Source of the DNA: Zoogloea sp041917255
GTDB lineage: Bacteria > Pseudomonadota > Gammaproteobacteria > Burkholderiales > Rhodocyclaceae
DNA length: 64,000 nucleotides
NCBI GenBank assembly: GCA_041917255.1
Contig: JAYRYA010000025.1
Location: forward strand, 10,774-74,773
Direction: 5' to 3'
In this document: one piece after another, positions 8,320-18,873 of the stretch
How positions within the stretch are numbered: the stretch's first letter is position 1
Layout: every line of letters starts with the position of its first letter
Program-made: the position numbers and the translations under genes
The notes under the pieces: model-generated
What the model was told of the DNA's origin: nothing
Seen by the model: only the letters and a program-made list of their open reading frames with translations
Databases searched by the model: none

Positions 8320-9111
8320 TCAGCGCAGCCAGGCCGGGGTGCGCTTCTCGAGGAAGGCGGCGATGCCGTCCTTGGCCTCGTCGGTGGCGCGCCGGCGGGC
8401 GATGCGCTGGGCGGTTTCCTCGCTCACCGCGTCGTCGATGGGGCGGGCATTGATCGCGGCAATCAGATCCTTGGCGGCCTTCTGGGCCTGGGGGGCGCCG
8501 CCGACCAGGGCTTCGGCCAGCTTCGCCACCGCGACGTCGAGGTCGTCCGGCGCCACCACCTCGCCCACCAGCCCGATGGCGAGCGCCCGCTGGGCGTCGA
8601 TCTTCTCGGCGCTCTGGAACACGCGCAGCGCGTGGCGCGGCCCAACCGCGCGCAGCACGTAGGGGCTGATGACCGCGGGGATGATTCCGAACTTCACTTC
8701 CGACGTCGAAAAACTGGCGTCGGACGCCGCGATGGCCATGTCGCACGCCGCCGCGAGGCCGGTGCCGCCGCCGAGGGCCGCGCCCTGCACCCGGGCGATG
8801 GTCGGCTTGGACATCTCGGACAGACCGCGCAGCATGGCGCTGAAGCGGCGGGCGTCGTCGAGGTTCTCGGCTTCGCTGTAGCCGGACGCACGGCGCATCC
8901 AGTTGAGGTCGGCGCCGGCGGAAAAATGCCGCCCGCGGCCGCCCAGCACCACCACGCGCACGCTGGCGTCGGCGTCGAGTTCGAGGCACGCCTCCCGCAG
9001 GTCGGCGATCAGCGCCTCGTCGAAGGCGTTGAACACCGCCGGACGGTTCATCCAGATCGTCGCCACGCGTCCGGCGCGTTCGATTTCCAGGGTTGAGTAG
9101 GTCTTGGCCAT
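8320..9111 (-). CDS. Enoyl-CoA hydratase/isomerase family protein (possible PaaF function)
   Basis: A 263-residue crotonase-fold enzyme. The oxyanion-hole segments are RGRHFSAGADLNWM (about 60-73) and VQGAALGGGTGLAAACDMAI (about 102-121), and the conserved SEVKFGIIPAVISPYV follows. FSAGADLNWM is also typical of methylglutaconyl-CoA hydratases (LiuC), so the best family match may be LiuC rather than E. coli PaaF. Its place inside the paa operon, where no other paaF exists, suggests it hydrates 2,3-dehydroadipyl-CoA. That is inference from context. The ATG at 9111 is preferred because it follows GAGAAG and fits family length. Confidence 0.85.
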   Translation of the reverse strand: MAKTYSTLEIERAGRVATIWMNRPAVFNAFDEALIADLREACLELDADASVRVVVLGGRGRHFSAGADLNWMRRASGYSEAENLDDARRFSAMLRGLSEMSKPTIARVQGAALGGGTGLAAACDMAIAASDASFSTSEVKFGIIPAVISPYVLRAVGPRHALRVFQSAEKIDAQRALAIGLVGEVVAPDDLDVAVAKLAEALVGGAPQAQKAAKDLIAAINARPIDDAVSEETAQRIARRRATDEAKDGIAAFLEKRTPAWLR

Positions 9112-9166
9112 GCTCTTCTCGTCGCCCCGGGCGACAGCCTGCCGGCCGCCGCCCTGGGGCATCGCC

Positions 9167-10318
9167 TTATTTGGAAATGGTCCAGTCGCCGCCCTTGACT
9201 TCGAGCATGCGGAAGGCCGACAGGTCGAGGCCCATGTGGTCGGTGGGCGACATGTTGAAGGTGCCGCTGGTGCCCACGAAGCCCTTGGTGGCTTCGATGG
9301 CGTCACGGACCTTGGCCTTGTCGGTGGAGCCGGCGCGCTTGATGGCATCGACGGCGATCATCAGGCCATCGTAGGCGTAGCCGCCGAAGGTGGACACGTC
9401 CTGCTTGTAGCGCTCCTTGTAGGCCTTGTCGTAGGCGGTCACGACGGGCTTCTGCGGGTCGCCGGCGGGCAGCTTCTCGGGGATCAGCTGGGCCGGGGAC
9501 GGCAGGCGCACGCCTTCGGCGGCCGGGCCGGCGAGCTTCAGGAACTCATCCGAGGCCACGCCGTGGGACTGGTACAGCGGCAACGAGATGCCAAGCTGCT
9601 TGTAGTTCTTGGTGACGATGGCCGGGCCCTGACCCAGGCCGAACACGAACACGGCCTGCACGCCGGCGGTGTTCTTGATCTTGGTGAGCTGCGGGCTCAT
9701 GTCGGTGTCTTTCGGCCCGTAGGTCTCGCTGGCCACCAGGGTCACGCCGTACTTGGCGGCGACGGCCTCGGTCTCCTTCTTGCCGGACTGGCCAAAACCG
9801 CTGGTCTCGGAGAGCAGCGCCACCTTGCTGATACCGCGCTTCTTCATGTCCTCGAACACCTTCTCGGCGGCCATGCGGTCGGTGTGCGGGGTCTTGAAGA
9901 CGAACTTCTTGACCGGCTCGACGATCACCACGGCGCCGGCGAGCGAGATGAAGGGCACGCCAGCCCGTTCGACCAGCGGCACGGTGGACATGGTGGAGCC
10001 GGTGGTGGTGCCGCCGACGATCAGGTCCACCTTGTCGTCGTCGATCAGGCGCTTGGCAAAGCCGTTGGCCTTGTTGGCGTCGCTGCCGTCGTCGTAATGG
10101 ACGAGCTGGATCTGACGGCCGAGGACGCCGCCCTTCTTGTTGATGTCCTCCACGTAGAGCTGGAGGGTCTTCAGCTCCGGGTCGCCCAGGAAGGCGGCCG
10201 GGCCGGTGACGGACAGGATCGAACCGATCTTGATCGGCTCGTTGGCAATCGCGGCAAAGCTGCCAAGGGCAAGCACGGTGCCGACGAACAGGGTCTTCAG
10301 GGTGGTTCTTTTATTCAT
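9167..10318 (-). CDS. Branched-chain-type ABC transporter substrate-binding protein
   Basis: A 383-residue periplasmic binding protein of the LivK/LivJ class. A signal peptide (MNKRTTLKTLFVGTVLALG, ending near AIAN) precedes a two-lobe domain beginning EPIKIGSILSVTGPAAFLG, as usual for this class. It has a strong AGAGGAG ribosome site. It sits inside the phenylacetate operon between paaJ and the hydratase. No permease or ATPase is next to it, but livH, livM, livG and a livF fusion lie at 22.8-26.7 kb. Many Liv-type systems in aromatic degraders import aromatic acids, so phenylacetate is a reasonable guess for the ligand. Confidence 0.93.
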   Translation of the reverse strand: MNKRTTLKTLFVGTVLALGSFAAIANEPIKIGSILSVTGPAAFLGDPELKTLQLYVEDINKKGGVLGRQIQLVHYDDGSDANKANGFAKRLIDDDKVDLIVGGTTTGSTMSTVPLVERAGVPFISLAGAVVIVEPVKKFVFKTPHTDRMAAEKVFEDMKKRGISKVALLSETSGFGQSGKKETEAVAAKYGVTLVASETYGPKDTDMSPQLTKIKNTAGVQAVFVFGLGQGPAIVTKNYKQLGISLPLYQSHGVASDEFLKLAGPAAEGVRLPSPAQLIPEKLPAGDPQKPVVTAYDKAYKERYKQDVSTFGGYAYDGLMIAVDAIKRAGSTDKAKVRDAIEATKGFVGTSGTFNMSPTDHMGLDLSAFRMLEVKGGDWTISK

Positions 10319-10346
10319 GGTTTTGTCTCCTCTTTGGTGTTACAGC

Positions 10347-11552
<1,206 letters not shown>

Positions 11553-11565
11553 CGACCGGTTCTCC

Positions 11566-12891
<1,326 letters not shown>

Positions 12892-12933
12892 GGTTGTCTC
12901 CTCTTTGTATGTTCTGATGGGTTCGGGCGGCGC

Positions 12934-13404
12934 TCAGGCCGCTGACTCGCCGGCCAGCCCGGCGATCACCTCGCCGGCGATCCGGTAGCTCTTGCCCCGG
13001 AACAGGGCAATGGTCTTGCCGCTCTGGCGACTCTTCACGGTCACGTCATAGACCCCGGTGCGACCGGACTGGGAACGCTCCACCGCCTCGGCATCGAGGG
13101 TGTCGTTCTCCATCCCCGGCGCCAGGAAGTCGATGTGGCAGGCCGAGGCCACGGTGTTCCGGTTGTAACTGTTGCAGGCGTAGGCAAAGGCGGTGTCGGC
13201 CAGCGAGAAGATCAACCCGCCGTGGCAGATGTGGTGGCCATTCACCATGTCGCCGCGCACCGGCATCGACAGGTGCGACACGCCCGGCCCGACGCTTTCG
13301 ATCCTGATCCCCAGCGCGTTGGCGGCGCGGTCCCGCGACCACATGGCCTCGGCGACGGCTACGGCCAGCGCCTGGGCTTCGGCGGGGTTGGAATGCTTAG
13401 TCAT
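12934..13404 (-). CDS. paaI: Hydroxyphenylacetyl-CoA thioesterase PaaI
   Basis: A 156-residue hotdog-fold thioesterase. The helix and catalytic region HICHGGLIFSLADTAFAYAC contains the conserved Asp and the HGG turn. PaaI releases CoA from ring-hydroxylated dead-end esters, protecting the CoA pool. The ATG at 13404 is chosen because it begins the conserved MTKHSNPAEAQALA region and overlaps the end of paaH by eight bases; an in-frame extension upstream lies inside paaH and is not needed. The ribosome site GGAAAGG is at good distance. Confidence 0.95.
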   Translation of the reverse strand: MTKHSNPAEAQALAVAVAEAMWSRDRAANALGIRIESVGPGVSHLSMPVRGDMVNGHHICHGGLIFSLADTAFAYACNSYNRNTVASACHIDFLAPGMENDTLDAEAVERSQSGRTGVYDVTVKSRQSGKTIALFRGKSYRIAGEVIAGLAGESAA

Positions 13405-14941
13405 GGATGCCCTTTCCGGCAAAGACCGACTGCTGGATGAGCGGCGAGACGCGATAGCGCGGATCGCCGTAGAAATCGCCCAGGTGGCGGAGCACCTGAC
13501 AGATGGTGGCAACGCCCACGGCGTCGGCCCAGGCCAGCGGCCCCTTGGGGTAATTGACGCCCAGCCGCATGGCCGAATCGGCGCCCTTTGCATCGCAGAC
13601 GCCTTGATTCACCGCGTCGGCGGCCTCGTTGGCGAGCATCGCCACGGTGCGCATCACCGCCAGGCCCGGCACGTCGCCAAAGCGCGACACCGCAAAGCCT
13701 GCCGCCTGCAGCAGCCCGATAGCCGCCGCCGCCGCCGGAGCCCAGCAGGCGTGGGCCACACTCATCGCCAGCCGGGTGGCCTTGGCGTAGTCCAGCGCGA
13801 GATCGATGAGCACGAGGTTGGCAATGCCGGTTTCCGCGGCACGCCGGGTGGCGGTGCGACCGTCGGTGACGAAGAGCACTGCGTCGCCCACCTCGGCGAT
13901 GCGGCCGTCGGTTGCCTCGCCCCAGGTGTAGGCCACGCCGTTTGCAAAGAGCCGGTCGGCGATGGCTTCGGCGGCGGCAGAGTGGCCGTGGAGCACGATG
14001 TCGGCCGGCGCGGGCTGAGCGACGCAGGTCTTGGGCGCGGGGCGCTCGGCGCCTTCGCGATAGTCGTAGAAGCCACGCCCCGACTTGCGGCCGTAGAAGC
14101 CGGCATCCACCAGCTCCTGCTGGATCAACGAGGGCTGGAAGCGCGGGTCGTTGTAATAGGCGTTCCACACCGAGCAGCTCACCGCGAAGTTCACGTCGTG
14201 GCCGATCATGTCGGTGAGCTCGAACGGCCCCATCTTGAAGCCGCCGGCCTCGCGCAGCACGGCATCGATGGTGGCCACGTCGGCGCCGCCTTCGGTGGCG
14301 ATGCGCATGGCCTCGCCGTAGTACGGCCGGGCCACGCGGTTGACGATGAAGCCCGGGGTCGAGCGGGTGTGCACCGGCGTCTTGCCCCAGGCCGCCGCGG
14401 TGGCGAACAGTGTATCGGCCACCGCCTTGTCGGTGGCGAGGCCGGAGACGATCTCCACCAGCGCCATCAGCGGTGCGGGGTTGAAGAAGTGCAGGCCGGC
14501 CAGCCGCTCGGGCCGGGCAAGGGCCGAGCCGATGGCGGTGACGGAGATCGACGAGGTGTTGGTGCCGAAGATGCAGTCGGCGCCGACGATGGCTTCGAGA
14601 TCGCGGTAGAGGGTCTGCTTGGCGTCGAGGCGCTCGACGATGGCCTCGACGACCAGCGCGGCGTCGGCCAGATCCTCCAGCCGGTCGACCGGACGCAGCC
14701 GCGCACCGGCCGCCTCGGCGGCGTCGGCCGCCATGCGCCCCTTCTCCACCAGCTTGCCAAACTGGACGCGGATGCCGGCCGCCGCCTTGGCCGCGGCCTC
14801 GGGCCGGGTGTCGAGCAGCTTGACCACGTGGCCCGCCGCCGCCGCGACCTGGGCGATGCCGGCGCCCATCGCGCCCGTCCCGACCACCGCGACGATGGCG
14901 GACGGGTCGAGGGCGTGGTTGGAAAGTTCGGCCACGCTCAT
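13397..14941 (-). CDS. paaH: 3-hydroxyadipyl-CoA dehydrogenase PaaH
   Basis: A 514-residue NAD-dependent 3-hydroxyacyl-CoA dehydrogenase. The N-terminal Rossmann motif VVGTGAMGAGIAQVAAAAGH binds NAD, the catalytic His is in GLHFFNPAPLMALVEIV and the second domain begins TPGFIVNRVARPYYGEAMR. The extra C-terminal ~200 residues, with a second 3HCDH-type helical domain, are typical of long PaaH proteins. It overlaps paaG by ATGA and paaI by eight bases. Confidence 0.96.
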   Translation of the reverse strand: MSVAELSNHALDPSAIVAVVGTGAMGAGIAQVAAAAGHVVKLLDTRPEAAAKAAAGIRVQFGKLVEKGRMAADAAEAAGARLRPVDRLEDLADAALVVEAIVERLDAKQTLYRDLEAIVGADCIFGTNTSSISVTAIGSALARPERLAGLHFFNPAPLMALVEIVSGLATDKAVADTLFATAAAWGKTPVHTRSTPGFIVNRVARPYYGEAMRIATEGGADVATIDAVLREAGGFKMGPFELTDMIGHDVNFAVSCSVWNAYYNDPRFQPSLIQQELVDAGFYGRKSGRGFYDYREGAERPAPKTCVAQPAPADIVLHGHSAAAEAIADRLFANGVAYTWGEATDGRIAEVGDAVLFVTDGRTATRRAAETGIANLVLIDLALDYAKATRLAMSVAHACWAPAAAAAIGLLQAAGFAVSRFGDVPGLAVMRTVAMLANEAADAVNQGVCDAKGADSAMRLGVNYPKGPLAWADAVGVATICQVLRHLGDFYGDPRYRVSPLIQQSVFAGKGIHD

Positions 14942-15732
14942 TCCCCCGTGAACTTCGGCGCGCGCTTTTCCATGAAGGCGGCGACGCCTTCGGCGTAGTC
15001 CGGGCTCCAGCCCAGCTCGCGCATGAAGCTGCCTTCAAACGACAGCTGCTGCTCCAGCGTGTGGCCCGGCGCGGCGTGCATGGCCTGGCGGGTGCGCACC
15101 AGCGCCTTGGTGGGCATGGCAGCCAGCTGGGTAGCCAGCGCGTCGATGCGGGCGGTGAAGGCGTCGTCTGCCACGGCTTCCCAGATCAGGCCCCACTCGG
15201 CGGCCTTCTCGGCGGGCAGCTTGTCGGCCAGCAGCGCCAGGCCCATCGCCCGGGCCATGCCCACGCGCTGGGGCAGGAACCAGGTGCCGCCGGTGTCCGG
15301 CACCAGCCCGATCTTGCTGAAGGCCTGGAGGAAGGACGCCGACTTGCTGGCCACCACCAGATCGCAGGCCAGCGCCACGCTGGCGCCGGCGCCCGCGGCG
15401 ATGCCATTCACCGCGGCGATGGTCGGCACGCGCAGGTTCTGCAGGCGCAGCACCAGCGGCTTGTAATTGGCTTCGACCACGTTGCCGATGTCCGGCATCT
15501 TGTCGCCCACCTTCTGCATGTCCGGGTCGGCCAGATCCTGGCCTGCACAGAAGGCGCGGCCCGCACCGGTGATGACCAGCACGCGCACGGATTTGTCGGC
15601 CTGGATGCTGTCGAGCACCACGCGCAGCTCGGCGTGCATCTCGCCGGTGAAGCTGTTGAGCTTGTCCGGGCGGTTGAGGGTGAGGCGCGCGATGCCGGCT
15701 TCAACCGTGAAGAGGATGTTGCTGAATTCCAT
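14938..15732 (-). CDS. paaG: 1,2-epoxyphenylacetyl-CoA isomerase PaaG
   Basis: A 264-residue crotonase-fold isomerase that converts the ring epoxide to oxepin-CoA. Recognisable parts are GAGRAFCAGQDLADPDMQKV, with the PaaG-type CAGQDL, and VNGIAAGAGASVALACDLV. The ATG at 15732 has a GAGGAGG ribosome site and starts MEFSNILFTVEAGIARLTLN, the normal N-terminus. It starts ten bases after the paaN stop and overlaps paaH. Confidence 0.95.
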   Translation of the reverse strand: MEFSNILFTVEAGIARLTLNRPDKLNSFTGEMHAELRVVLDSIQADKSVRVLVITGAGRAFCAGQDLADPDMQKVGDKMPDIGNVVEANYKPLVLRLQNLRVPTIAAVNGIAAGAGASVALACDLVVASKSASFLQAFSKIGLVPDTGGTWFLPQRVGMARAMGLALLADKLPAEKAAEWGLIWEAVADDAFTARIDALATQLAAMPTKALVRTRQAMHAAPGHTLEQQLSFEGSFMRELGWSPDYAEGVAAFMEKRAPKFTGE

Positions 15733-15742
15733 CGCGGCCTCC

Positions 15743-17410
15743 TCAGACGTGGTAGCGGCGCTGGACGACGCGGAAGCGGTTGGCGACGAAGGCCGAATCC
15801 GCATACGACGCGTTGGCCGCCGGGTTGCCGCCGGTGCCGTGGTAGTCGGAATACGCCGCCGACTGATTCACGAACACGCCGCCAGTGAGGTTGATCGACA
15901 GGGCGACCTTGCTGCGCCAGGTGGCTTCGGTCATTGCGTCGATGACGTCCTGCTTCGTGGAGTAGATGCCGGCGGTGAGTGCACCGTGGGTGCTCACCAC
16001 GCGCTCGGAGAGGGCGATGGCGGCAGCGGTGTCGGCCACCTTGACGATGAAGCTGATCGGGCCGAAGCGCTCTTCCATGTACAGCCGCTCGTCGGCGGCG
16101 TCGCAGGCGATGAGCACCGGGGTGCGCACTTCGGCGCCCGGGAAGTCCGGGTTGTCGAGCTTGCTGGAGGCCAGCACCACCTTGCCCAGCTCGCCACTGT
16201 TGGCAAGCGTGATCCGCTCCAGGGTGTCGGCGGACTGGATCGCGCCGAGCACCGCGTGGGCCACTTCGGGCTTGGACAGGAAGCGCTCGACAGCCTTGGC
16301 CAGATCGGCGCACACCTCGTCGTAAGTCCTGGGGCCGTCCTCGGTCTCGATGCCAGCGGCCGGCACGAAGAGGGCCTGGGAGGTGGTGCACATCTGGCCC
16401 GAATACAGCGACAGGGTGAAGGCCAGGTTGCCCAGCATCGCCTTGTAGGCGTTGGTGGAGTCGATGACGATGTTGTTCACGCCGGCCAGTTCGGCATACA
16501 CCTGGGCCTGCCGGCAGTTGTCGATCAGCCACTGGCCAAACACGTTGCCGCCGGTGAAATCGATGGACTTGACCGCCGGGTGGGTGGCCAGGCCCTTGGT
16601 GGTGGCGCGCTTGTCGGTGACGCAAAGGGTCACCAGGTCGGGGTCGATACCGTATTCGGCCAGCACGGCGCGGATGGTGCGCACGGTGATCGCCGCCGGG
16701 AGGATGGCGTTGCTGTGGGGCTTCACGATCACCGGGTTGCCGGTGGCGAGCGCCGCGAACAGGCCGGGATAGGTGTTCCAGGTGGGGAAGGTGCCGCAGC
16801 CGATCACCAGCCCGATGCCGCGGCCGACGATCTCGAAGTGCTTCTTCATGACCAGCGCCGGGTTCTTGCCCTGGGGCTTCTCCCACACGGTTTCGGCGGG
16901 CACGAAGCGCTGCTCGCGCCAGGCGTAGGCGACGGCCTCCAGGCCGCGATCCTGGGCATGGGGCGCGCCCGCCTGGAAGGCCATCATCCAGCCCTGGCCG
17001 GTGGTCATCATCACCGCGTGGGCAAGCTCGAAGCTCTGCTTGTTGAGACGGTCGAGGATCTCGAGGCAGATGCCGGTGCGGCCATCGGCGCCCAGGCCCT
17101 GCCAGCCCTTCATCGCGACCAGGCCGGCGGCGATCAGCGCTTCGGGGTCGCACACCGGGTATTGCACGTCCAGCGCGACGCCGTAGGGCGATTTTTCGCC
17201 CGCCAGCCAGCCGCCCTGACCCGGCTGGCCCAGCTCGAAGGCCTTGCCCAGATGCGCCTCGAAGGCCCGCTTGCCCTCTTCTGCCGCGTTCTCGCCGTAG
17301 GCCTTGGGGCTTGGCATCTCGGGGTAGGCAGACCAGTAGGCGCGGGAAGCAATCGCGGCAACGGCGCCTTCCAGCGTGGCCTGGTGCTTTTCGAAGAGGG
17401 GGTGCGTCAT
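15743..17410 (-). CDS. paaN: Phenylacetate degradation aldehyde dehydrogenase PaaN
   Basis: A 555-residue aldehyde-dehydrogenase-superfamily protein of the PaaN type. The NAD-binding part, the active Cys (C341, in SGQMCTTSQALFVP) and TGGVFVNQSAAYSDYHGTGG near the C-terminus are visible. Unlike E. coli PaaZ it has no C-terminal MaoC hydratase domain. It probably oxidises the ring-opened semialdehyde, while ring hydrolysis must be done by a separate enzyme not found in this window. The start MTHPLFEKHQ at 17410 has a CAGGAGA ribosome site; a longer in-frame extension runs into the promoter. It is the first gene of the leftward operon. Confidence 0.92.
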   Translation of the reverse strand: MTHPLFEKHQATLEGAVAAIASRAYWSAYPEMPSPKAYGENAAEEGKRAFEAHLGKAFELGQPGQGGWLAGEKSPYGVALDVQYPVCDPEALIAAGLVAMKGWQGLGADGRTGICLEILDRLNKQSFELAHAVMMTTGQGWMMAFQAGAPHAQDRGLEAVAYAWREQRFVPAETVWEKPQGKNPALVMKKHFEIVGRGIGLVIGCGTFPTWNTYPGLFAALATGNPVIVKPHSNAILPAAITVRTIRAVLAEYGIDPDLVTLCVTDKRATTKGLATHPAVKSIDFTGGNVFGQWLIDNCRQAQVYAELAGVNNIVIDSTNAYKAMLGNLAFTLSLYSGQMCTTSQALFVPAAGIETEDGPRTYDEVCADLAKAVERFLSKPEVAHAVLGAIQSADTLERITLANSGELGKVVLASSKLDNPDFPGAEVRTPVLIACDAADERLYMEERFGPISFIVKVADTAAAIALSERVVSTHGALTAGIYSTKQDVIDAMTEATWRSKVALSINLTGGVFVNQSAAYSDYHGTGGNPAANASYADSAFVANRFRVVQRRYHV

Positions 17411-17449
17411 TCGGCTGTCTCCTGTCTGGTTTTTGGGTTGCTGAGTTAA

Positions 17450-17478
17450 ACAGTACAAATCAATCTGATGAATGTCAA
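17450..17478 (-). promoter_or_regulatory. Sigma70-type promoter of the paa operon
   Basis: On the minus strand TTGACA (17478-17473) is separated by exactly 17 bases from TACTGT (17455-17450). The start of paaN is 40 bases further. A CGATAC element six bases upstream of the -35 resembles half of the operators at 17649 and 22656. This would be the main promoter of the 13-gene operon. Confidence 0.65.
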
Positions 17479-17648
17479 TGTTTGGTATCGCATTTTTGTG
17501 GCAGGACAAACAATGATTTTGAACTACGAAACTGCTTCTACAAAAAATAATCTTTTTATTTTCAATTATTTAGAAAGAAAATTTAAGGAATTTTTCGATA
17601 AAAATACATTTTCTGCGGCCGATCATGATTTCCCACACGCACCTTTCG

Positions 17649-17687
17649 TGATACATTTTTGTTGACTTTTATTATTATTTTGTATCA
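17649..17687 (+). promoter_or_regulatory. Inverted-repeat operator (PaaX-like) with TTGACT promoter box
   Basis: TGATAC (17649-17654) and GTATCA (17682-17687) form a perfect inverted repeat with 27 bases between them and enclose a -35-like TTGACT (17662-17667). From memory, E. coli PaaX recognises TGATTC-N27-GAATCA, so half-sites and spacing are close to that layout. A near-identical site precedes livH. The repressor is probably PaaX, encoded 2.3 kb downstream in the same operon. That it binds here is inference. Confidence 0.65.
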
Positions 17688-17756
17688 CTATTAACCATGC
17701 CAGCCCTAGGGACTTGGGCGGTGACAAACGATTCAGCACACCTATGAGGAGGCACC

Positions 17757-18785
17757 ATGGCCAGCAACAAGGAACGCTTTGCAGACAAGATGGAATTCCC
17801 ACCGGAAATCCCGCAGCCCAACATTTATCCGCTGTCGTGGAACAGCAAGACCAAGAAGCTGCAGGAGGTCTGGCAGGCCGCCCTGCGCGAGAACTGGGAT
17901 CCGGAGAAGCTGCCCTGGGACACCCTGGATGTGGACAGCTACAGCTGGGAAGAGCGTGAATCCATCGCCTACTGGTGGAGCCTGCTGTCGGTGTTCGACG
18001 CCTCGGCGCCCCCGGTCTTTGCCGAGGCGCTCATCAAGACCTACGAGGTGCACGAGGAAGACCCGGTGCGAAAGTGCTTCTTCTCGGTAACCCGCGACGA
18101 GCAGAACCACGAGATCATGTGCGGCCTGGCGATCACCAAGCTGCTCGGCCACCCCGACCCGATCACCTATCAGCCCAAGACCGAGTTGGGACGACGCCTG
18201 CAGAAGAACGTGCAGTGGCTGTACTTCAATGGCTCGCGCTACTGGAACGGCTACAAGCAGGCCGTGCCCAAGTACGACCTGGCAGTGCTGTTCAGCTCTT
18301 TCCTGATGGGCGAGATCGCCGCCGCCACCATCTTCAAGCAGATGTTCGACAACTCCCGCGAGCCGGTCTTCAAGGAAGGTTTCAAGAACATCGGTCGTGA
18401 CGAAGGCCGCCACATGGCCATCTGCATGGCGGTGATGGAGCGCGACTACCCGGGCCTGAAGGACGAGACCAAGTCCATCGTCACCAAGCAGATCCGCGCG
18501 GGCTATCTCTTCCTGTCGGCGGTGCTGTTCGAGCCGCCGATGGAGTTCTGGGATCTGCCCGCCGACTTCATCGCCAACCAGCGCGAGGCCGAGGAAGTGG
18601 CCCGCGGCGCCGGCTTCGGCATCCCGACCTACGAGATGAAGCTGCAGAACTGGAAGAACGCGATGATCAACCTGAAGGGCGTGCTCGACCGCTACAACAT
18701 CCCCTTCCCGGCGATCCCCGAAGTGGGCATCACCGGCCAGGAGATCAGCGACATCGACATGGAAGACATCATTCCCGTCTTCTGA
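17757..18785 (+). CDS. Ferritin-like diiron oxygenase of unknown substrate
   Basis: A 342-residue soluble helical protein with two ligand motifs: DEQNH (114-118) and DEGRH (215-219), each giving ExxH. E186 lies exactly 30 residues before E216, the spacing seen in R2-like and multicomponent monooxygenases. D81 or E90 would complete the site. It is not PaaA, PaaC or BoxB, since sequence and length differ, and I do not recognise a named family. The next gene is a ferredoxin-type reductase, so the pair looks like a two-component O2-activating enzyme. A perfect AGGAGG precedes the ATG. The upstream operator and downstream paaX place it in the phenylacetate regulon. Substrate unknown; possibilities are an aromatic precursor or side product of phenylacetate. 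Confidence 0.85.
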   Translation: MASNKERFADKMEFPPEIPQPNIYPLSWNSKTKKLQEVWQAALRENWDPEKLPWDTLDVDSYSWEERESIAYWWSLLSVFDASAPPVFAEALIKTYEVHEEDPVRKCFFSVTRDEQNHEIMCGLAITKLLGHPDPITYQPKTELGRRLQKNVQWLYFNGSRYWNGYKQAVPKYDLAVLFSSFLMGEIAAATIFKQMFDNSREPVFKEGFKNIGRDEGRHMAICMAVMERDYPGLKDETKSIVTKQIRAGYLFLSAVLFEPPMEFWDLPADFIANQREAEEVARGAGFGIPTYEMKLQNWKNAMINLKGVLDRYNIPFPAIPEVGITGQEISDIDMEDIIPVF

Positions 18786-18798
18786 TTGAAGCGTGCGG

Positions 18799-18866
18799 CG
18801 TCAGGAGGGAGGAGCAAGGAGACCGCCCCCTGACACCTCACTCCCAACGCCTTACCCCTCACTGAG
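18799..18866. repeat. Intergenic repeat copy C (inverted, tail only)
   Basis: The gap between the diiron gene and its reductase contains GGCGTCAGGAGGGAGGAGC followed by AAGGAGACC, which is the inverted form of the CTCCT-rich tail in copies A (5531-5562) and B. The hairpin part is missing. Confidence 0.4.
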
Positions 18867-18873
18867 AAAAACC

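Larger units (their letters stand above)
17411..17756. other. AT-rich divergent promoter region of the phenylacetate and diiron operons
   Basis: About 346 bases without a gene, and by far the most AT-rich stretch of the window between 17500 and 17700. It holds the leftward paaN promoter, a PaaX-like operator with a TTGACT box facing right, and the AGGAGG ribosome site of the diiron gene. Nothing coding is supported. Confidence 0.7.

Noticed and set aside
15743..17410. Calling this gene paaZ
   Set aside because: The MaoC hydratase domain at the C-terminus is absent and the length fits the PaaN aldehyde-dehydrogenase type.
17757..18785. Calling the diiron protein BoxB or a second PaaA
   Set aside because: It is much shorter than BoxB, and it lacks PaaA-specific blocks such as the EESFH region; the reductase order also differs from PaaE.
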